From Megaustenia siamemsis (taxonomy: Eukaryota > Mollusca > Gastropoda > Stylommatophora > Ariophantidae), in the NCBI GenBank assembly GCA_032433765.1, contig JAVIAB010000092.1, positions 104,631,779 through 104,695,778 of the forward strand: a stretch of 64,000 nt of DNA, given 5' to 3'. Position 1 is the stretch's first letter, and every line of letters starts with the position of its first letter. Positions 35,093 to 46,934 of the stretch are shown here, one piece after another. The position numbers and the translations under genes were made by a program. Under the pieces are notes generated by a model. The model made no database searches and was not told the DNA's origin. It saw only the letters and a list, made by a program, of their open reading frames with translations.

Positions 35093-37490
35093 ATATTAGT
35101 GTCTTAATTATGCCAATATTCATCAGTTTTCTCTAAACTATTAGTGTCTTAATTATGTCTTAACTATTATTGTCTTCATTATGTCTTAACTATTAGTTTC
35201 TTCATTATGTCTTAACTATTATTGTCTTCATTATGTCTTAACTATTATTGTCTTCATTATGTCTTAACTATTAGTTTCTTCATTATGTCTTAACTATTAT
35301 TGTCTTCATTATGTCTTAACTATTATTGTGTGCATTATGTCTTAACTATTATTGTCTTCATTATGTCTTAACTGTTAGTGTCTTCATTATGTCTTAACTA
35401 TTAGTGTCTTCATTATGTCTTAACTATTAGTGTCTTCATTATGTCTTAACTATTAGTGTCTTCATTATGTCTTAACTATTAGTGTCTTCATTATGTTTTA
35501 ACTATTATTTTCTTCATTATGTCTTAACTATTAGTGTCTTCATTATGCCTTAACTATTAGTGTCGTCATTATGTCTTAACTATTAATGTCTTAATTTTGT
35601 CCTAACTATTAATGTCTTAGTTATGTTTTAGTTATTAGTGTCTTAATTACGTTGTACTATTAGTATTTTGATTATTTCATAACTATTAATGTCTTAATTA
35701 TGCCTCAACTGTTAGTGTCTTAATTGTGTCTTAATTATGTCTTATCTATCAGTGTCTTAATTGCGTTTTTACTGTTAGTGACTTAATTGTCTTAACTATT
35801 AATGTCTTAATTGCGTTTTTACTTTTAGTATCTTAATTGCGTTTTTACTATTAGTATCTTAATCATATCTTACCAATTCATCATCATCATTGAGTGCCGT
35901 CTCCGCAGCGAAGGTTGGCTACCATGGAGCGCCATTCTGCTCTATCTCTTGCTTTGATGTGCAGGTTGTCATCGGTTGATTTGTCCATCTTTTGATGTTA
36001 CTCGTCCATGTTAATCTTGGTCTGCCTCTGCCTCTTTTACCTTGTATTTTCCCTCCAGGATCACTTTCAGTAGGCTGTTGTGTCTTTTAACATGGCCCAA
36101 GAATCGCATTTGTCTTGTTCTAATTGTGTTCAGAAGTTCTCTTTTCATTTTTAGTCGTTTTAAGACTTCATCGTTTGTTTTCTTTTCCTTCCATCCAATT
36201 CTACCTATTCTTCTATATATCCACATTTCAAAGGCTTCAATTCTCTGTTCTGTTTTCTTGTCTAATGTCCATGTTTCGGCACCATATAGAAATATTGAGA
36301 AGATGTAACATTTTGCTATTCTTATTTTAGCTCTGGTGTTATTTGTTTTGATGTTAGTATGTCCTTCATGACATTAAAATTACTTTTTGCCATTCCTATT
36401 CTTTTGTTTATTTCAGTTGTACATTTTCCATCACTGGTTATAGTATGTCCAAGGTAGTTATAGTTCTGAACTGTCTCCAGGTCTATTCCTTCAATTTTGA
36501 TATTCACTTGTGGGTTTTGAGTATTTTCTTTGTTTATGATCATAGTTTTAGTCTTTTTGATATTCATATCTAGTCCATATTTTTTGCTTGTCGTGTTTAT
36601 TTCATTAAGTAATTGTTGTAGGTCTTTAGGATTTTCTGCTAGTAGTACAGTATCGTCAGCATATCTTAGGTTATTGATTGTCTTTCCATTAATTTGTAGG
36701 CCTGGCATCTCTATGATGTTTTTAAAGATTTGCTCAGTGTATAGATTGAACAAGCTTGGTGATAGGATGCATCCTTGTCTTACTCCTCTTTTTATATCAA
36801 TGGGTGTAGAGAACTCTTTGTTATATTTTATTATTGCTGTTTGCTCCCAGTATAGATTGCATATTAGTCGTATATCCATGTCATCTAGATGTATCTCTTT
36901 TAGGCATTCTATAAGTTGTTTGTGGTGTACTCTATCAAAAGCTTTGGTGTAGTCTATGAAGCAGGCATATATTGGTTTGTTTACTTCTGTGTAATTTCCG
37001 ATTAGTGTTTTCATGCAGAATATGGCTTCTTTTGTCCCGCTATTTTTCCTAAATCCAAATTGCTGCTCATCTAATTCAGTATTGATTTTATTCTGAATCC
37101 TTCCTTGTATAACTTTTAGCAAGATTTTTGTAACATGACTCATTAGACTTATTGTTCTAAAGTCACTGCATTCAACTGCACCATTCTTTTTAGGCAATGC
37201 AATGAAAGTTGATGTTTTTAGTTCATTTGGTATGTATCCTGTGTGGTATATGTCGTTGCATATGTCTGTAATCACTTCAATGCCAAAATCCTCAAGTGCC
37301 TGTATCTTACCAATTAGTGTCATAATTATGTCTTAACAATGTGTGCCTTAATTATGTCTGTCTTAATATGTATTTATTATTACTGTCATAATTATGTCTT
37401 AACTATGTGTTCCTTAATTATGTCTTAACTATGTGTGTCTTAATATGTCTCAACTGTTACTGTCTTAATTATATCTTAACTATTAAGAAT
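35093..37490. repeat. 26-bp minisatellite, split by a LINE
   Basis: Units of ttaactattagtgtcttcat plus tatgtc repeat about 30 times at 35093-35878, regular in the middle and degenerate at the edges. They resume at 37303-37490 (tcataattatgtcttaac and relatives). A 1,424-bp LINE B copy separates the two parts. Confidence 0.92.
35879..37302 (-). mobile_element. LINE family B, 5'-truncated insertion in the minisatellite with 13-bp target duplication
   Basis: tatcttaccaatt at 35866-35878 and 37303-37315 bounds the element exactly. The minus strand opens with a 333-codon frame (37323-36322) whose first residues are encoded by target sequence. It then reads ALEDFGIEVITDICNDIY and carries reverse transcriptase motifs A (CFIDYTKAFDRVHH, residues about 121-134), B (GVRQGCILSPSLFNLY, about 180-195) and C (LRYADDTVLLAE, about 219-230). 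A one-base deletion near 36322 and another indel near 36045 break the C-terminal part (FEMWIYRRIGRIGWKEKKTN, GHVKRHNSLLKVILEGK). The 3' tail is (ATG)n. The endonuclease is absent by 5' truncation, as is usual after target-primed reverse transcription. This is the best-preserved palm domain in the window. Confidence 0.95.
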
Positions 37491-38199
37491 ATATACTGTT
37501 CAGTTATTCACACTCAGCTCACTGGTTAATAAGTACTTAACACATAAAGTCATTACCTAGATTCACCACTCCTCCGATGCTCCTATTATTTTTATCCTTA
37601 AAATTCTTCAGCACACTCAATATCTAGTAGTAATGTTTTCGTAAGATATGTTTAGTGCATTTTTAAAGAGTAAACACCATAGTGTATAGGGGATATATGC
37701 TCACGGGCGTAAATATCCTTCAGGAGACAAATGCTAATAAATTAATATTATTAAAGAGGGAAACTTCCGCAGTGATAAATCAGCGCATTATAAGAGGAAG
37801 AGTATGTTTTATAGCACTTAGAAAAAATGACACACAAACAACAACTGAAAAAAGAAAAGTACAATATATGGTCCAAAGCAGGATCGAACACGTACTCCTT
37901 GGCACTGTTCCTTGCCACATCAGATCCGACTGCTAGGGAACACTGCCACATAGGGAACACTGCCACACTTGAGTTAGTTATTAGCACTTCAGCTAATAAC
38001 CTTGACGAATTAGTGGGTCATGTAGTTAGTATTAAAATTAGGTTGTCCTACTTTTTTTTAGAGGAAGTATGGTACATATTTTCAGAAGCTGAGTGAAATA
38101 TGATGTATGCGTCGGATGATAAAAAAACAACAATAAAACAACAGCAATTGACAATTTAGCTAAACTTACCTGGTAGCAGACCAGTCTCCTAAATATGAA
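37491..38199. other. Spacer left of the mariner
   Basis: AT-rich. The two small open frames have no motif. Nothing supported. Confidence 0.4.
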
Positions 38200-38238
38200 G
38201 GGAGGTCAAAAAGTAATGCACACCACTTTTTTTCTCGG
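38200..38238 (+). repeat. Mariner left terminal inverted repeat
   Basis: 39 bp, matching the reverse complement of the right end except for one base. This is the transposase binding and cleavage end downstream of the gene. Confidence 0.95.
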
Positions 38239-38302
38239 AAACTATTCGGGCAAAATGTGTGAAATTTTCACAGATTGTAGCTGAACATCCCCTTGACACT
38301 AC

Positions 38303-39367
38303 CTATTTGTCAACATAATCTCCGTCCAAGCGTATTGCCTTACGCCAACGCGAAACTAGGTCATGAATGCCTCGTTTGTACCAAGTTTTGTCCTGCTCGC
38401 GTAGCCATTTTTTAACTGCACGGATCACATCCTCATCATTGTCAAAGTGTTTCCCACGCAGGGATTTTTTGAGTGGTCCAAACAGATAGAAATCTGAGGG
38501 AGCCAGATCAGGGCTGTAAGGAGGATGGGGCAGTACAGTCCAACCAAATTTGTTGATTGCTTCCCGCGTTACCAGACTTGTGTGAGGGCGTGCATTGTCA
38601 TGTTGAAGCAACAAATCTGCAGATGGCTTATTAGTCCGAACTCTGTGGAACCGATTTTTGAGTTTTGTCAGTGTAGTGATGTAAAATGTCGAGTTGATTG
38701 TCTCACCTCTTGTCATTACATCAACAAGAATCACACCATCAATGTCCCAGAAGACAGTGATCATCACCTTTCCGGCTGATGGAGATGTTTTGAATTTTTT
38801 TCTTTTTGGTGACTGCGGATGATGCCATTCCATTGACTGCATTTTTGTTTCAGGCTCATAATAATGTGCCCACGTTTCGTCACCGGTAACAATTTTTGAC
38901 AAAAACATTTCTCCTTCAACACCGAAACGCTCCAACAATTCAGAACAGAATGTTTTCCTTTGAACTCTGTGATCATTTGTTAGGCACCGAGGAACCCGTC
39001 GAGCGTAAATCTTTGAATATCCGAGAGTTTTAAAAATTGCGATTGCACTTCCCTTGCTGACTGTAAGCTGTAATGCCAATTGCTGACTACGCATATACTT
39101 ACGAATAATGGCATCAGCCCGGTTTAACATGTCTGTGCTGGTAGCCGAGGCAACACGTCCAGAACGCGGTAAATCATGCAGCTCCACTCGTACACTTTCT
39201 GCAGCTTTAATTCTCTGAACCCAGCGACTAACTGTACTCCTATCGACTGCAGAACATTTGTACACTGCACACAGTCGTTTATGAATGTTTGCCACAGTTT
39301 CTTTCTCCGCAACCAGAAATTCTATGACAATTCGCTGTTTGTAACGGACATTGTTGACAAGCTCCAT
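38303..39367 (-). CDS. Mariner (Tc1/mariner superfamily) transposase, intact frame
   Basis: 354 residues, close to the ~345 typical of mariner transposases, which catalyse excision and TA-targeted insertion in the nucleus. The N-terminal part (about 1-110) has the paired helix-turn-helix DNA-binding region (IEFLVAEKETVANIHKRL, AVDRSTVSRWVQRI, then the linker LPRSGRVASATS). The catalytic core shows VTGDETWAHYYEPETK (first Asp), LLQHDNARPHTSLV (second Asp) and HPPYSPDLAPSDFYLFGPLK (third Asp in APSD). There are 34 residues between the second and third Asp, i.e. the DD34D signature. There is no stop or frameshift. The start is the ATG at 39367, with the frame beginning MELVNNVRYKQRIVIEFL. Terminal repeats sit on both sides at 64-118 bp. 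Family identification is firm. Subfamily is not assigned. Confidence 0.96.
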   Translation of the reverse strand: MELVNNVRYKQRIVIEFLVAEKETVANIHKRLCAVYKCSAVDRSTVSRWVQRIKAAESVRVELHDLPRSGRVASATSTDMLNRADAIIRKYMRSQQLALQLTVSKGSAIAIFKTLGYSKIYARRVPRCLTNDHRVQRKTFCSELLERFGVEGEMFLSKIVTGDETWAHYYEPETKMQSMEWHHPQSPKRKKFKTSPSAGKVMITVFWDIDGVILVDVMTRGETINSTFYITTLTKLKNRFHRVRTNKPSADLLLQHDNARPHTSLVTREAINKFGWTVLPHPPYSPDLAPSDFYLFGPLKKSLRGKHFDNDEDVIRAVKKWLREQDKTWYKRGIHDLVSRWRKAIRLDGDYVDK

Positions 39368-39484
39368 TTTAACGGTTCATAGATTGCGTAATATTTTTCA
39401 GAATGCTGTGCAATTTGGTGCACATAATTGGAACATGTCATCTTCCAAGTGTGCAAAATTTCATATTCCTATCTTTATTATTAG

Positions 39485-39523
39485 CCGAGAAAAAAAGTGG
39501 TGTGCATTACTTTTTAACCTCCC
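39485..39523 (-). repeat. Mariner right terminal inverted repeat
   Basis: 39 bp, on the upstream side of the transposase gene. Followed immediately by the dinucleotide TA. Confidence 0.95.
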
Positions 39524-39624
39524 TACACTTCGCTGACTACCTAACTATACGCTTTTGCTACTCTTAGTCTTGTATTATGAAACTTCGGTTGGACGTTGGT
39601 TGTTTCAGTTCTGTTACATAAATA

Positions 39625-40300
39625 CTTTGATTTATTTAGTTTTGTGTTACAAAGAAATGGTTTATTTAGTCTTGTGTTATAAAGAAATGGTTTATTTAGT
39701 CTTATGTTATAAAGAAATGGTTTATTCAGTCTTGTGGTATAATGAAATGGTTTATTTAGTCTTGTGTTATAACGAAATGGTTTATTCAGTCTTGTGTTAT
39801 AAAGAAATGGATTATTTAGTCTTGTGTTATAAAGAAATTGATTATTTAGTCTTGTGTTATAAAGAAATGAATTATTTAGTCTTGTGTTATAAAGAAATGG
39901 TTTATTTAGTGTTGTGTTATAAAGAATGGTTTATTTAGTCTTGTGTTATAAAGAAATGGTTTATTTAGTCTTGTGTTATGAAGAAATGGTTTATTTAGTC
40001 TTGTGTTATAAAGAAATGTATTATTTAGTCTTGAGTTATAAAAAAAAATGTTTTTTTTAGTCTTGTGTTATAAAGAAATAGTTTATTTAGTCTTGTGTTA
40101 TAAAGAAATGCATTATTTAGTCTTGTGTTATAAAGAAATGATTTATTTAGTCTTGTGTCATAAAAAATGAATTATTTAGTCTTGTGTTATAAAGAATGAA
40201 TTTAGTCTTGTGTTATAAAGAATGAATATTTAGTCTTGTATTATAAAGAAATGGTTTGTTTAGTCTTGTGTTATAAAGAAATTGTTTGTTTATTCTTGTT
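39625..40300. repeat. 30-bp minisatellite array
   Basis: About twenty-two units of tttagtcttgtgttataaag plus aaatggttta, with substitutions and occasional 1-5 bp losses towards the right. The period is ten codons, giving the 127-codon plus-strand frame (YLVLCYKEMV repeats), which is an artefact. Confidence 0.93.
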
Positions 40301-41080
40301 TATCTGCAACGCTTGAACATCTTTAATTTCGATATTTTATTATGTCTTTAAAGTCGCAGGTTTAAATTTGTTTTTCATTAAATAAAAAAAAACGCGCTAG
40401 ATCTAGTTGTAAATGAAAGGTGAAGGAAGTTACTGATATTAAGTAAATATCTTCTAAATGTTCTCAGTCTGCATCAATAACTATACCGCTGACTCGATTC
40501 TATATTCATCAAATTTCTTTTTCTGCAAAATAAAACCAAAAGTGTGAGCACATATTTCGTTTTTCAGACATGGATGATCCCCTTGCGAAATTGCCAAGCT
40601 CTAGAAGCAGACTCTATCTGAGCAAGATTTACCAAAGCTGGTGGTCCTAAGCTGATAGAGCAGTTTACAAAGACCTTCAGCGTAATGTGGAAGCAGTATC
40701 TCATCTAAGGAAATCTCAAAGGTGCGACCCTTTCACATTTACCCAAGCAAAGACAAATATTCAGCAAAGCTGTGACAATTACATAGGGATTCGTATGCTA
40801 TATATATAGTTGAACAAGTGCGTGCTAAAATTATTCTAACCAGACTAACTTTAAACCTTGTCATGGATTGCTTCAAGAGAAGGTGTCTGGATTGGATTTA
40901 GATATCAACAAACCATCTTTTTTTTATGTTTTATCCAGGCAACTTTAAGAGAATGCATCGAGAGAATGCCCATGCTTTTACCACATTCGTTAACGTCGTC
41001 TAGGTATTTGACACAGACAACAATGATAATTTCTAGATACATTATCGGAATGACATTGCATGATCATGATAGAGTGCCAG
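40301..41080. other. Spacer before the 97-bp satellite
   Basis: From 40569 a plus-strand frame reads MDDPLAKLPSSRSRLYLSKI, is interrupted by one TAA at about 40647, then continues in the same frame to about 40808 (AVYKDLQRNVEAVSHLRKSQ). tttcgtttttcag just upstream resembles a splice acceptor. I do not recognise it. It could be a decayed exon or chance. Confidence 0.2.
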
Positions 41081-41082
41081 CT

Positions 41083-43806
41083 CATCTCTATCATCAAGTC
41101 GTTATCTTCACTTTTTACAGTTGATAATGTTTTTGCCTTAGGACAATGATCACTATACGTGGAGAATGTCTATCATTCCCATCTCTATCATCAAGTCGTT
41201 ATCTTCACATTTTACAGTTGATAATGTTTTTGCCTTAGGACAATGATCACTATACGTGGAGAATGTCTATCATTCCCATCTCTATCATCAAGTCGTTATC
41301 TTCACTTTTTACAGTTGATAATGTTTTTGCCTTAGGACAATGATCACTATACGTGGAGAATGTCTATCATTCCCATCTCTATCATCAAGTCGTTATCTTC
41401 ACTTTTTACAGTTGATAATGTTTTTGCCTTAGGACAATGATCACTATACGTGGAGAATGTCTATCATTCCCATCTCTATCATCAAGTCGTTATCTTCACT
41501 TTTTACAGTTGATAATGTTTTTGCCTTAGGACAATGATCACTATACGTGGAGAATGTCTATCATTCCCATCTCTATCATCAAGTCGTTATCTTCACTTTT
41601 TACAGTTGATAATGTTTTTGCCTTAGGACAATGATCACTATACGTGGAGAATGTCTATCATTCCCATCTCTATCATCAAGTCGTTATCTTCACTTTTTAC
41701 AGTTGATAATGTTTTGCCTTAGGACAATGATCACTATACGTGGAGAATGTCTATCATTCCCATCTCTATCATTAAGTCGTTATCTTCACTTTTTACAGTT
41801 GATAATGTTTTTGCCTTAGGACAATGATCACTATACGTGGAGAATGTCTATCATTCCCATCTCTATCATCAAGTCGTTATCTTCACTTTTTACAGTTGAT
41901 AATGTTTTTGCCTTAGGACAATGATCACTATACGTGGAGAATGTCTATCATTCCCATCTCTATCATCAAGTCGTTATCTTCACTTTTTACAGTTGTTAAT
42001 GTTTTTGCCTTAGGACAATGATCACTATACGTGGAGAATGTCTATCATTCCCATCTCTATCATCAAGTCGTTATCTTCACTTTTTACAGTTGATAATGTT
42101 TTTGCCTTAGGACAATGATCACTATACGTGGAGAATGTCTATCATTCCCATCTCTATCATCAAGTCGTTATCTTCACTTTTTACAGTTGATAATGTTTTT
42201 GCCTTAGGACAATGATCACTATACGTGGAGAATGTCTATCATTCCCATCTCTATCATCAAGTCGTTATCTTCACTTTTTACAGTTGATAATGTTTTTGCC
42301 TTAGGACAATGATCACTATACGTGGAGAATGTCTATCATTCCCATCTCTATCATCAAGTCGTTATCTTCACTTTTTACAGTTGATAATGTTTTTGCCTTA
42401 GGACAATGATCACTATACGCGGAGAATGTCTATCATTCCCATCTCTATCATCAAGTCGTTATCTTCACTTTTTACAGTTGATAATGTTTTTGCCTTAGGA
42501 CAATGATCACTATACGTGGAGAATGTCTATCATTCCCATCTCTATCATCAAGTCGTTATCTTCACTTTTTACAGTTGATAATGTTTTTGCCTTAGGACAA
42601 TGATCACTATACGTGGAGAATGTCTATCATTCCCATCTCTATCATCAAGTCGTTATCTTCACTTTTTACAGTTGATAATGTTTTGCCTTAGGACAATGAT
42701 CACTATACGTGGAGAATGTCTATCATTCCCATCTCTATCATTAAGTCGTTATCTTCACTTTTTACAGTTGATAATGTTTTTGCCTTAGGACAATGATCAC
42801 TATACGTGGAGAATGTCTATCATTCCCATCTCTATCATCAAGTCGTTATCTTCACTTTTTACAGTTGATAATGTTTTTGCCTTAGGACAATGATCACTAT
42901 ACGTGGAGAATGTCTATCATTCCCATCTCTATCATCAAGTCGTTATCTTCACTTTTTACAGTTGTTAATGTTTTTGCCTTAGGACAATGATCACTATACG
43001 TGGAGAATGTCTATCATTCCCATCTCTATCATCAAGTCGTTATCTTCACTTTTTACAGTTGATAATGTTTTTGCCTTAGGACAATGATCACTATACGTGG
43101 AGAATGTCTATCATTCCCATCTCTATCATCAAGTCGTTATCTTCACTTTTTACAGTTGATAATGTTTTTGCCTTAGGACAATGATCACTATACGTGGAGA
43201 ATGTCTATCATTCCCATCTCTATCATCAAGTCGTTATCTTCACTTTTTACAGTTGATAATGTTTTTGCCTTAGGACAATGATCACTATACGTGGAGAATG
43301 TCTATCATTCCCATCTCTATCATCAAGTCGTTATCTTCACTTTTTACAGTTGATAATGTTTTTGCCTTAGGACAATGATCACTATACGTGGAGAATGTCT
43401 ATCATTCCCATCTCTATCATCAAGTCGTTATCTTCACTTTTTACAGTTGATAATGTTTTTGCCTTAGGACAATGATCACTATACGTGGAGAATGTCTATC
43501 ATTCCCATCTCTATCATCAAGTCGTTATCTTCACTTTTTACAGTTGATAATGTTTTTGCCTTAGGACAATGATCACTATACGTGGAGAATGTCTATCATT
43601 CCCATCTCTATCATCAAGTCGTTATCTTCACTTTTTACAGTTGATAATGTTTTTGCCTTAGGACAATGATCACTATACGTGGAGAATGTCTATCATTCCC
43701 ATCTCTATCATCAAGTCGTTATCTTCACTTTTTACAGTTGATAATGTTTTTGCCTTAGGACAATGATCACTATACGTGGAGAATGTCTATCATTCCCATC
43801 TCTGTC
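41083..43806. repeat. 97-bp satellite array with 969-bp higher-order period
   Basis: About 28 almost identical units (gttgataatgtttttgcctt, aggacaatgatcactatacg, tggagaatgtctatcattcc, catctctatcatcaagtcgt, tatcttcactttttaca). Consecutive ggacaatgat starts are 97 bp apart (41141 and 41238). Rare variants recur at a distance of 969 bp (ten units minus one base). The one-T-short ataatgttttgcc with the following atcattaagtcg, and the substitution gttgttaatg (41992 and 42961), are examples. The array ends abruptly within a unit at catctctgtctagg. Short open frames inside are artefacts. Confidence 0.97.
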
Positions 43807-44640
43807 TAGGTAAAACAAGACATTCCCAGAGGAGCACACGAGCTCCGTGTCACGTGCGAAATTTCCCGCCCACAATTTAAGAAAATGTGGTCATTGTTGT
43901 GAAGATACAAACACAGATGCAGTTGTCCGCCCCAAAATTCAGAAAGTTTATTCTTTCTTGTGAAGATTGTAGAAAAATAAACTCTTCTTTTTAGTCCCAG
44001 CGGCGGAATATAGTTTACGTTTTACTATTTTTTTTTTTTTTTTAAATTGCCAATGGTACTTTTACGTGCTAAAAGTTAACACTGAATTTCTTTTCATCGT
44101 CCATATTTGATAATGATTATTAGTCGTTCACAAACACTTTGAGATTAAGCTTCCCTTCAGAAAAAAATGGCGATTGCTCGAAAAGTCGTGTTAGACCATT
44201 TTACTAATGAGATAACTGTTGACTGGCTCCAGACTTTTTACCATCTCAGTTTGACTAGCATGTTTATAGATGTAATCTAATGATTACGATTTCGAAGACA
44301 GACCTCATTATTTTATCGATGGATATGTACTTCACTTCAAAAGAGTTCACACAAAATACAATTCACAATGAGATAATGCGCAATCATCTTTGTGCAGAGG
44401 ACTTGTCATGATTGCAAATAAGGAAAGAGGTTACAAATCCACGGACCTCTTCACTAACATCTACACAAACTTAAAAATCACTAGTTCTGCTGCTACAAAC
44501 TCTGGTTTTACATCAGCTAACACCCAGGAGTGCACTGACATAGCTTTCTTTCCTTGAAATAAAATAAAGGTATCAACTTTGTAAAACCTTAGTCTCAAGC
44601 AGTTCATGTAATGGAAGACGTGAATGTGAAAATTGTCTGT
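43807..44640. other. Non-coding spacer right of the satellite
   Basis: No supported gene or repeat. A poly-T run lies at about 44030-44043. Confidence 0.4.
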
Positions 44641-44654
44641 CCTGGCAGGCACAA

Positions 44655-44880
44655 CGATTATGAGGCTTCAATCAACGTCATGAAGAGACACAATATCAGG
44701 CTTCAATCAACGTCAGGAAGAGACACAATATCAGGCTTCAATCAAAGTCAGGAAGAGACACAATATAAGGTTTCAATATCAAAGTCAGGAGGAGGCACAA
44801 TATAAGGCTTCAATAAAAGTCAGGAAAAGACACAATATCAGGCTTTAATCAAAGTCAGGAAAAGACACAATATCATTCTT
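44655..44880. repeat. About 35-bp tandem repeat, 6 units
   Basis: Units of aggcttcaatcaacgtcagg plus aagagacacaatatc with drift (caaagtcagga, ataaggtttc). The 64-codon plus-strand frame is an artefact. Confidence 0.88.
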
Positions 44881-45256
44881 CATGAAGTACATATTTACTT
44901 TGTATTTATTTTGTCTATAGTATCATGTACGACTCTATTGTATACAGCCTCCACGTCATATAAGCTGAGCTACTTCCATAGATGTGGAAACAAGATTCAG
45001 CTCTAAATACTTATTGATTTAGCCTGGCAAATGTTTCTCATCATTGTCTTTAAATGAACGTTAAACGGGCGGTGATACGCTGTTTTGCGATTTATAGAAA
45101 GATGTGACAGCGCCATCTTGCGACTCCACATATGTTATTCCAGTAAAATATATCTTGGGTAACAGGTAACATTCTTTCTCTTCTATCCATATTCTCTTGA
45201 TGAGACAACTTCCAGATCAAACCCTAAAAGGTGGAGTAGAATCCTTGACCGATTAT

Positions 45257-45425
45257 TCAACAGTTATTGTATCCGTACGTGTTTTTTATGCTGCAGACAT
45301 AACAGTTATTGTGTCCTTACGTGTTCTCTATAATGTAGACACAACAGTTATTGTATCCGTACGTGTTCTTTATGCTGCAGATACCAGTTATTGTATCCAT
45401 GCGTGTTTTCTTTGCTGTAGACATA
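45257..45425. repeat. 42-bp tandem repeat, 4 units
   Basis: Units of acagttattgtatccgtacg plus tgttctttatgctgcagaca ta. The period is fourteen codons, producing a VIVSVRVLYAAD-type repeat in the overlapping open frame. No signal peptide or domain is present, so I treat it as non-coding. Confidence 0.85.
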
Positions 45426-46700
45426 TCAGATTTAGCGTTAATTGCATTAAGTCAAAGCCAAGCTAACAGATGAGCAAATGGATAATCGCCATCAACAAAA
45501 ATAGACGTGCAGGAATAACATGTCCCATTAAAACATCTAACTATCCTGCTCATCGTGTTGTGTAAGACACAAATAGTTATTCCGTATGTTACGTGATTCT
45601 GATTGTAAATTCTTATCAAACGGTTTTGTTTGTGATAACTGGTAGCACTAAACATTGCAGAAGAACAAACCAGTTACCCTTCCTACAAATTCAATGAACG
45701 ACTTTGTTGTTTTGGTATTTCTAACTTCGACATATTTCTGAATTCACTTAGCAACTTCACTGGCTTTTCTCAAGTGGCTAATTTTCCACTTTTTTTAAAG
45801 TGTTCATCAAAACACAAGTGTCTGTCTAGGCCGAAACTCATTTCTACAGAAATTTCTACGGAAAGAGCTTGCTTGAAACTCTGTATAAGGGTTTCTCCAA
45901 GAGAAACTTATGTTTTTTCCGCGTTATTGCGTTTTTGATTTTTAACTTCGAGTTACGTGGGTAATTTAATAGAAATATTTGTTATATTGTTTCGAAATTA
46001 TATTGTGTTCATGATTTATTTTATTCAAATGTATGGCAAAAAATTATTTTAGAAAAATAAGTCTGTAGATATTTTATTCTCGCAATAGCCCGCATGCAAT
46101 ACGATTGGTTGCTATTTCGTCTTTGCAACAAGTTGGATTGATGCTATTTGAAATTAAAATAGAACTATACACAACCAGCCTGCTATGAGAGCAACCGTTA
46201 TGGATATTCTTTGTTGTCTGTAAAAAATGAAGGAAGTCCAGTGATATTTGCAAGACTGGCAGTTAATCTAACTACATCATCATTGTGTGTTGTTTTTACA
46301 TAGAAGGCTTAATTTTAGCACATTCGACAAATGTCTCTTTCAGTGTAAACAAATAATGTCTCATTAAGTGTAAACAAATACTGTCTCTCTTTAAATGTAA
46401 ACAAATAATGTGACTTGTTCCAAACGAGTTAAGCATTTTTGTTTCTTCATTTTCATTTCTTTCAAATTGTTATTAATTTTTTCTGTCTAAATAAATGTTT
46501 CAAGAGCTCTCTTGCTATAAGTGGCAAGTAAAACAGACTCCACTCTATTTCCATTTCAAGAACTGACGGACTGATACCAATTGATAATGAAACCTATTAA
46601 AAATAATATTTTATTTTATTTTTTAAAATAATAATTATAATTTATGTTAATTCTAGCAAGTCATCAGTTTCAACGAAACCATTATCCGTTCTTATCAAGA
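45426..46700. other. Non-coding AT-rich stretch
   Basis: A short threefold repeat of gtaaacaaataatgtctc-like words lies at about 46337-46410. Nothing else supported. Confidence 0.45.
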
Positions 46701-46714
46701 CATACCTCATAGTA

Positions 46715-46934
46715 AGTAAAAAGGGTAAAGTGCCCCGTCACGCCAAGTGGCGTATCGGGAATATGGTGTTAGTGACCATAAATTTTACAGACATTGATTG
46801 CACATGATTTTTGGGGCAATGTGGTCGATATTACGCCCGTGCCGCTTTACTTTCCCATAAAAAAATCCGGTACCCATTAAAGGCTGGGTGAACCGGAGCC
46901 GTCGGTTAGGATCGAATCCTACCTCTTGTCCTTT
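46715..46934 (-). mobile_element. SINE family 1, 5'-truncated copy with 13-bp target duplication
   Basis: atacctcatagta at 46702-46714 and 46935-46947 bounds the element. It lacks the first ~35 bp of the tRNA-like head, including box A. Box B (ggattcgatcctaacc), the body and the 3' end (gccacttggcgtgacggggc) are present. 5' truncation with a perfect duplication is typical of LINE-driven insertion. Without box A it cannot be transcribed by pol III. Confidence 0.92.

Larger units (their letters stand above)
38200..39523 (-). mobile_element. Complete mariner element
   Basis: A 1,324-bp cut-and-paste DNA transposon. The terminal inverted repeats are 39 bp, 38200-38238 and 39485-39523, starting gggaggtcaaaaagtaatgc and ending ttttctcgg, with a single mismatch (c/t at the eighth base). 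The right end is followed by TA, the expected mariner target dinucleotide. The left is preceded by AA, so one flank has mutated or the edge is off by a base. One uninterrupted transposase frame fills most of the element. Size and layout match the family. Confidence 0.96.

Noticed and set aside
39555..39938. 127-codon frame with YLVLCYKEMV repeats
   Set aside because: It is the 30-bp minisatellite translated. It ends where a one-base loss shifts the frame.
40569..40808. Possible exon starting MDDPLAKL with an upstream acceptor-like site
   Set aside because: One in-frame stop, no donor identified and no recognisable family. It is described in the spacer entry but not called as a gene.
41631..42788. 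Two identical 62-codon proteins 969 bp apart, as if a duplicated gene
   Set aside because: Both come from the 97-bp satellite. The identity reflects the higher-order repeat, not gene duplication.
41083..43806. CRISPR-like array
   Set aside because: The whole 97-bp unit is conserved, with no unique spacers, and the context is eukaryotic repeat DNA.
41083..43806. Hammerhead-ribozyme-containing satellite
   Set aside because: I looked for the ctgatga and gaaa core in both strands of the unit and did not find the pair in the right arrangement.
45197..45466. 89-codon frame with VIVSVRVLYAAD repeats as a secreted peptide precursor
   Set aside because: It is a 42-bp tandem repeat without signal peptide or dibasic cleavage sites between units.
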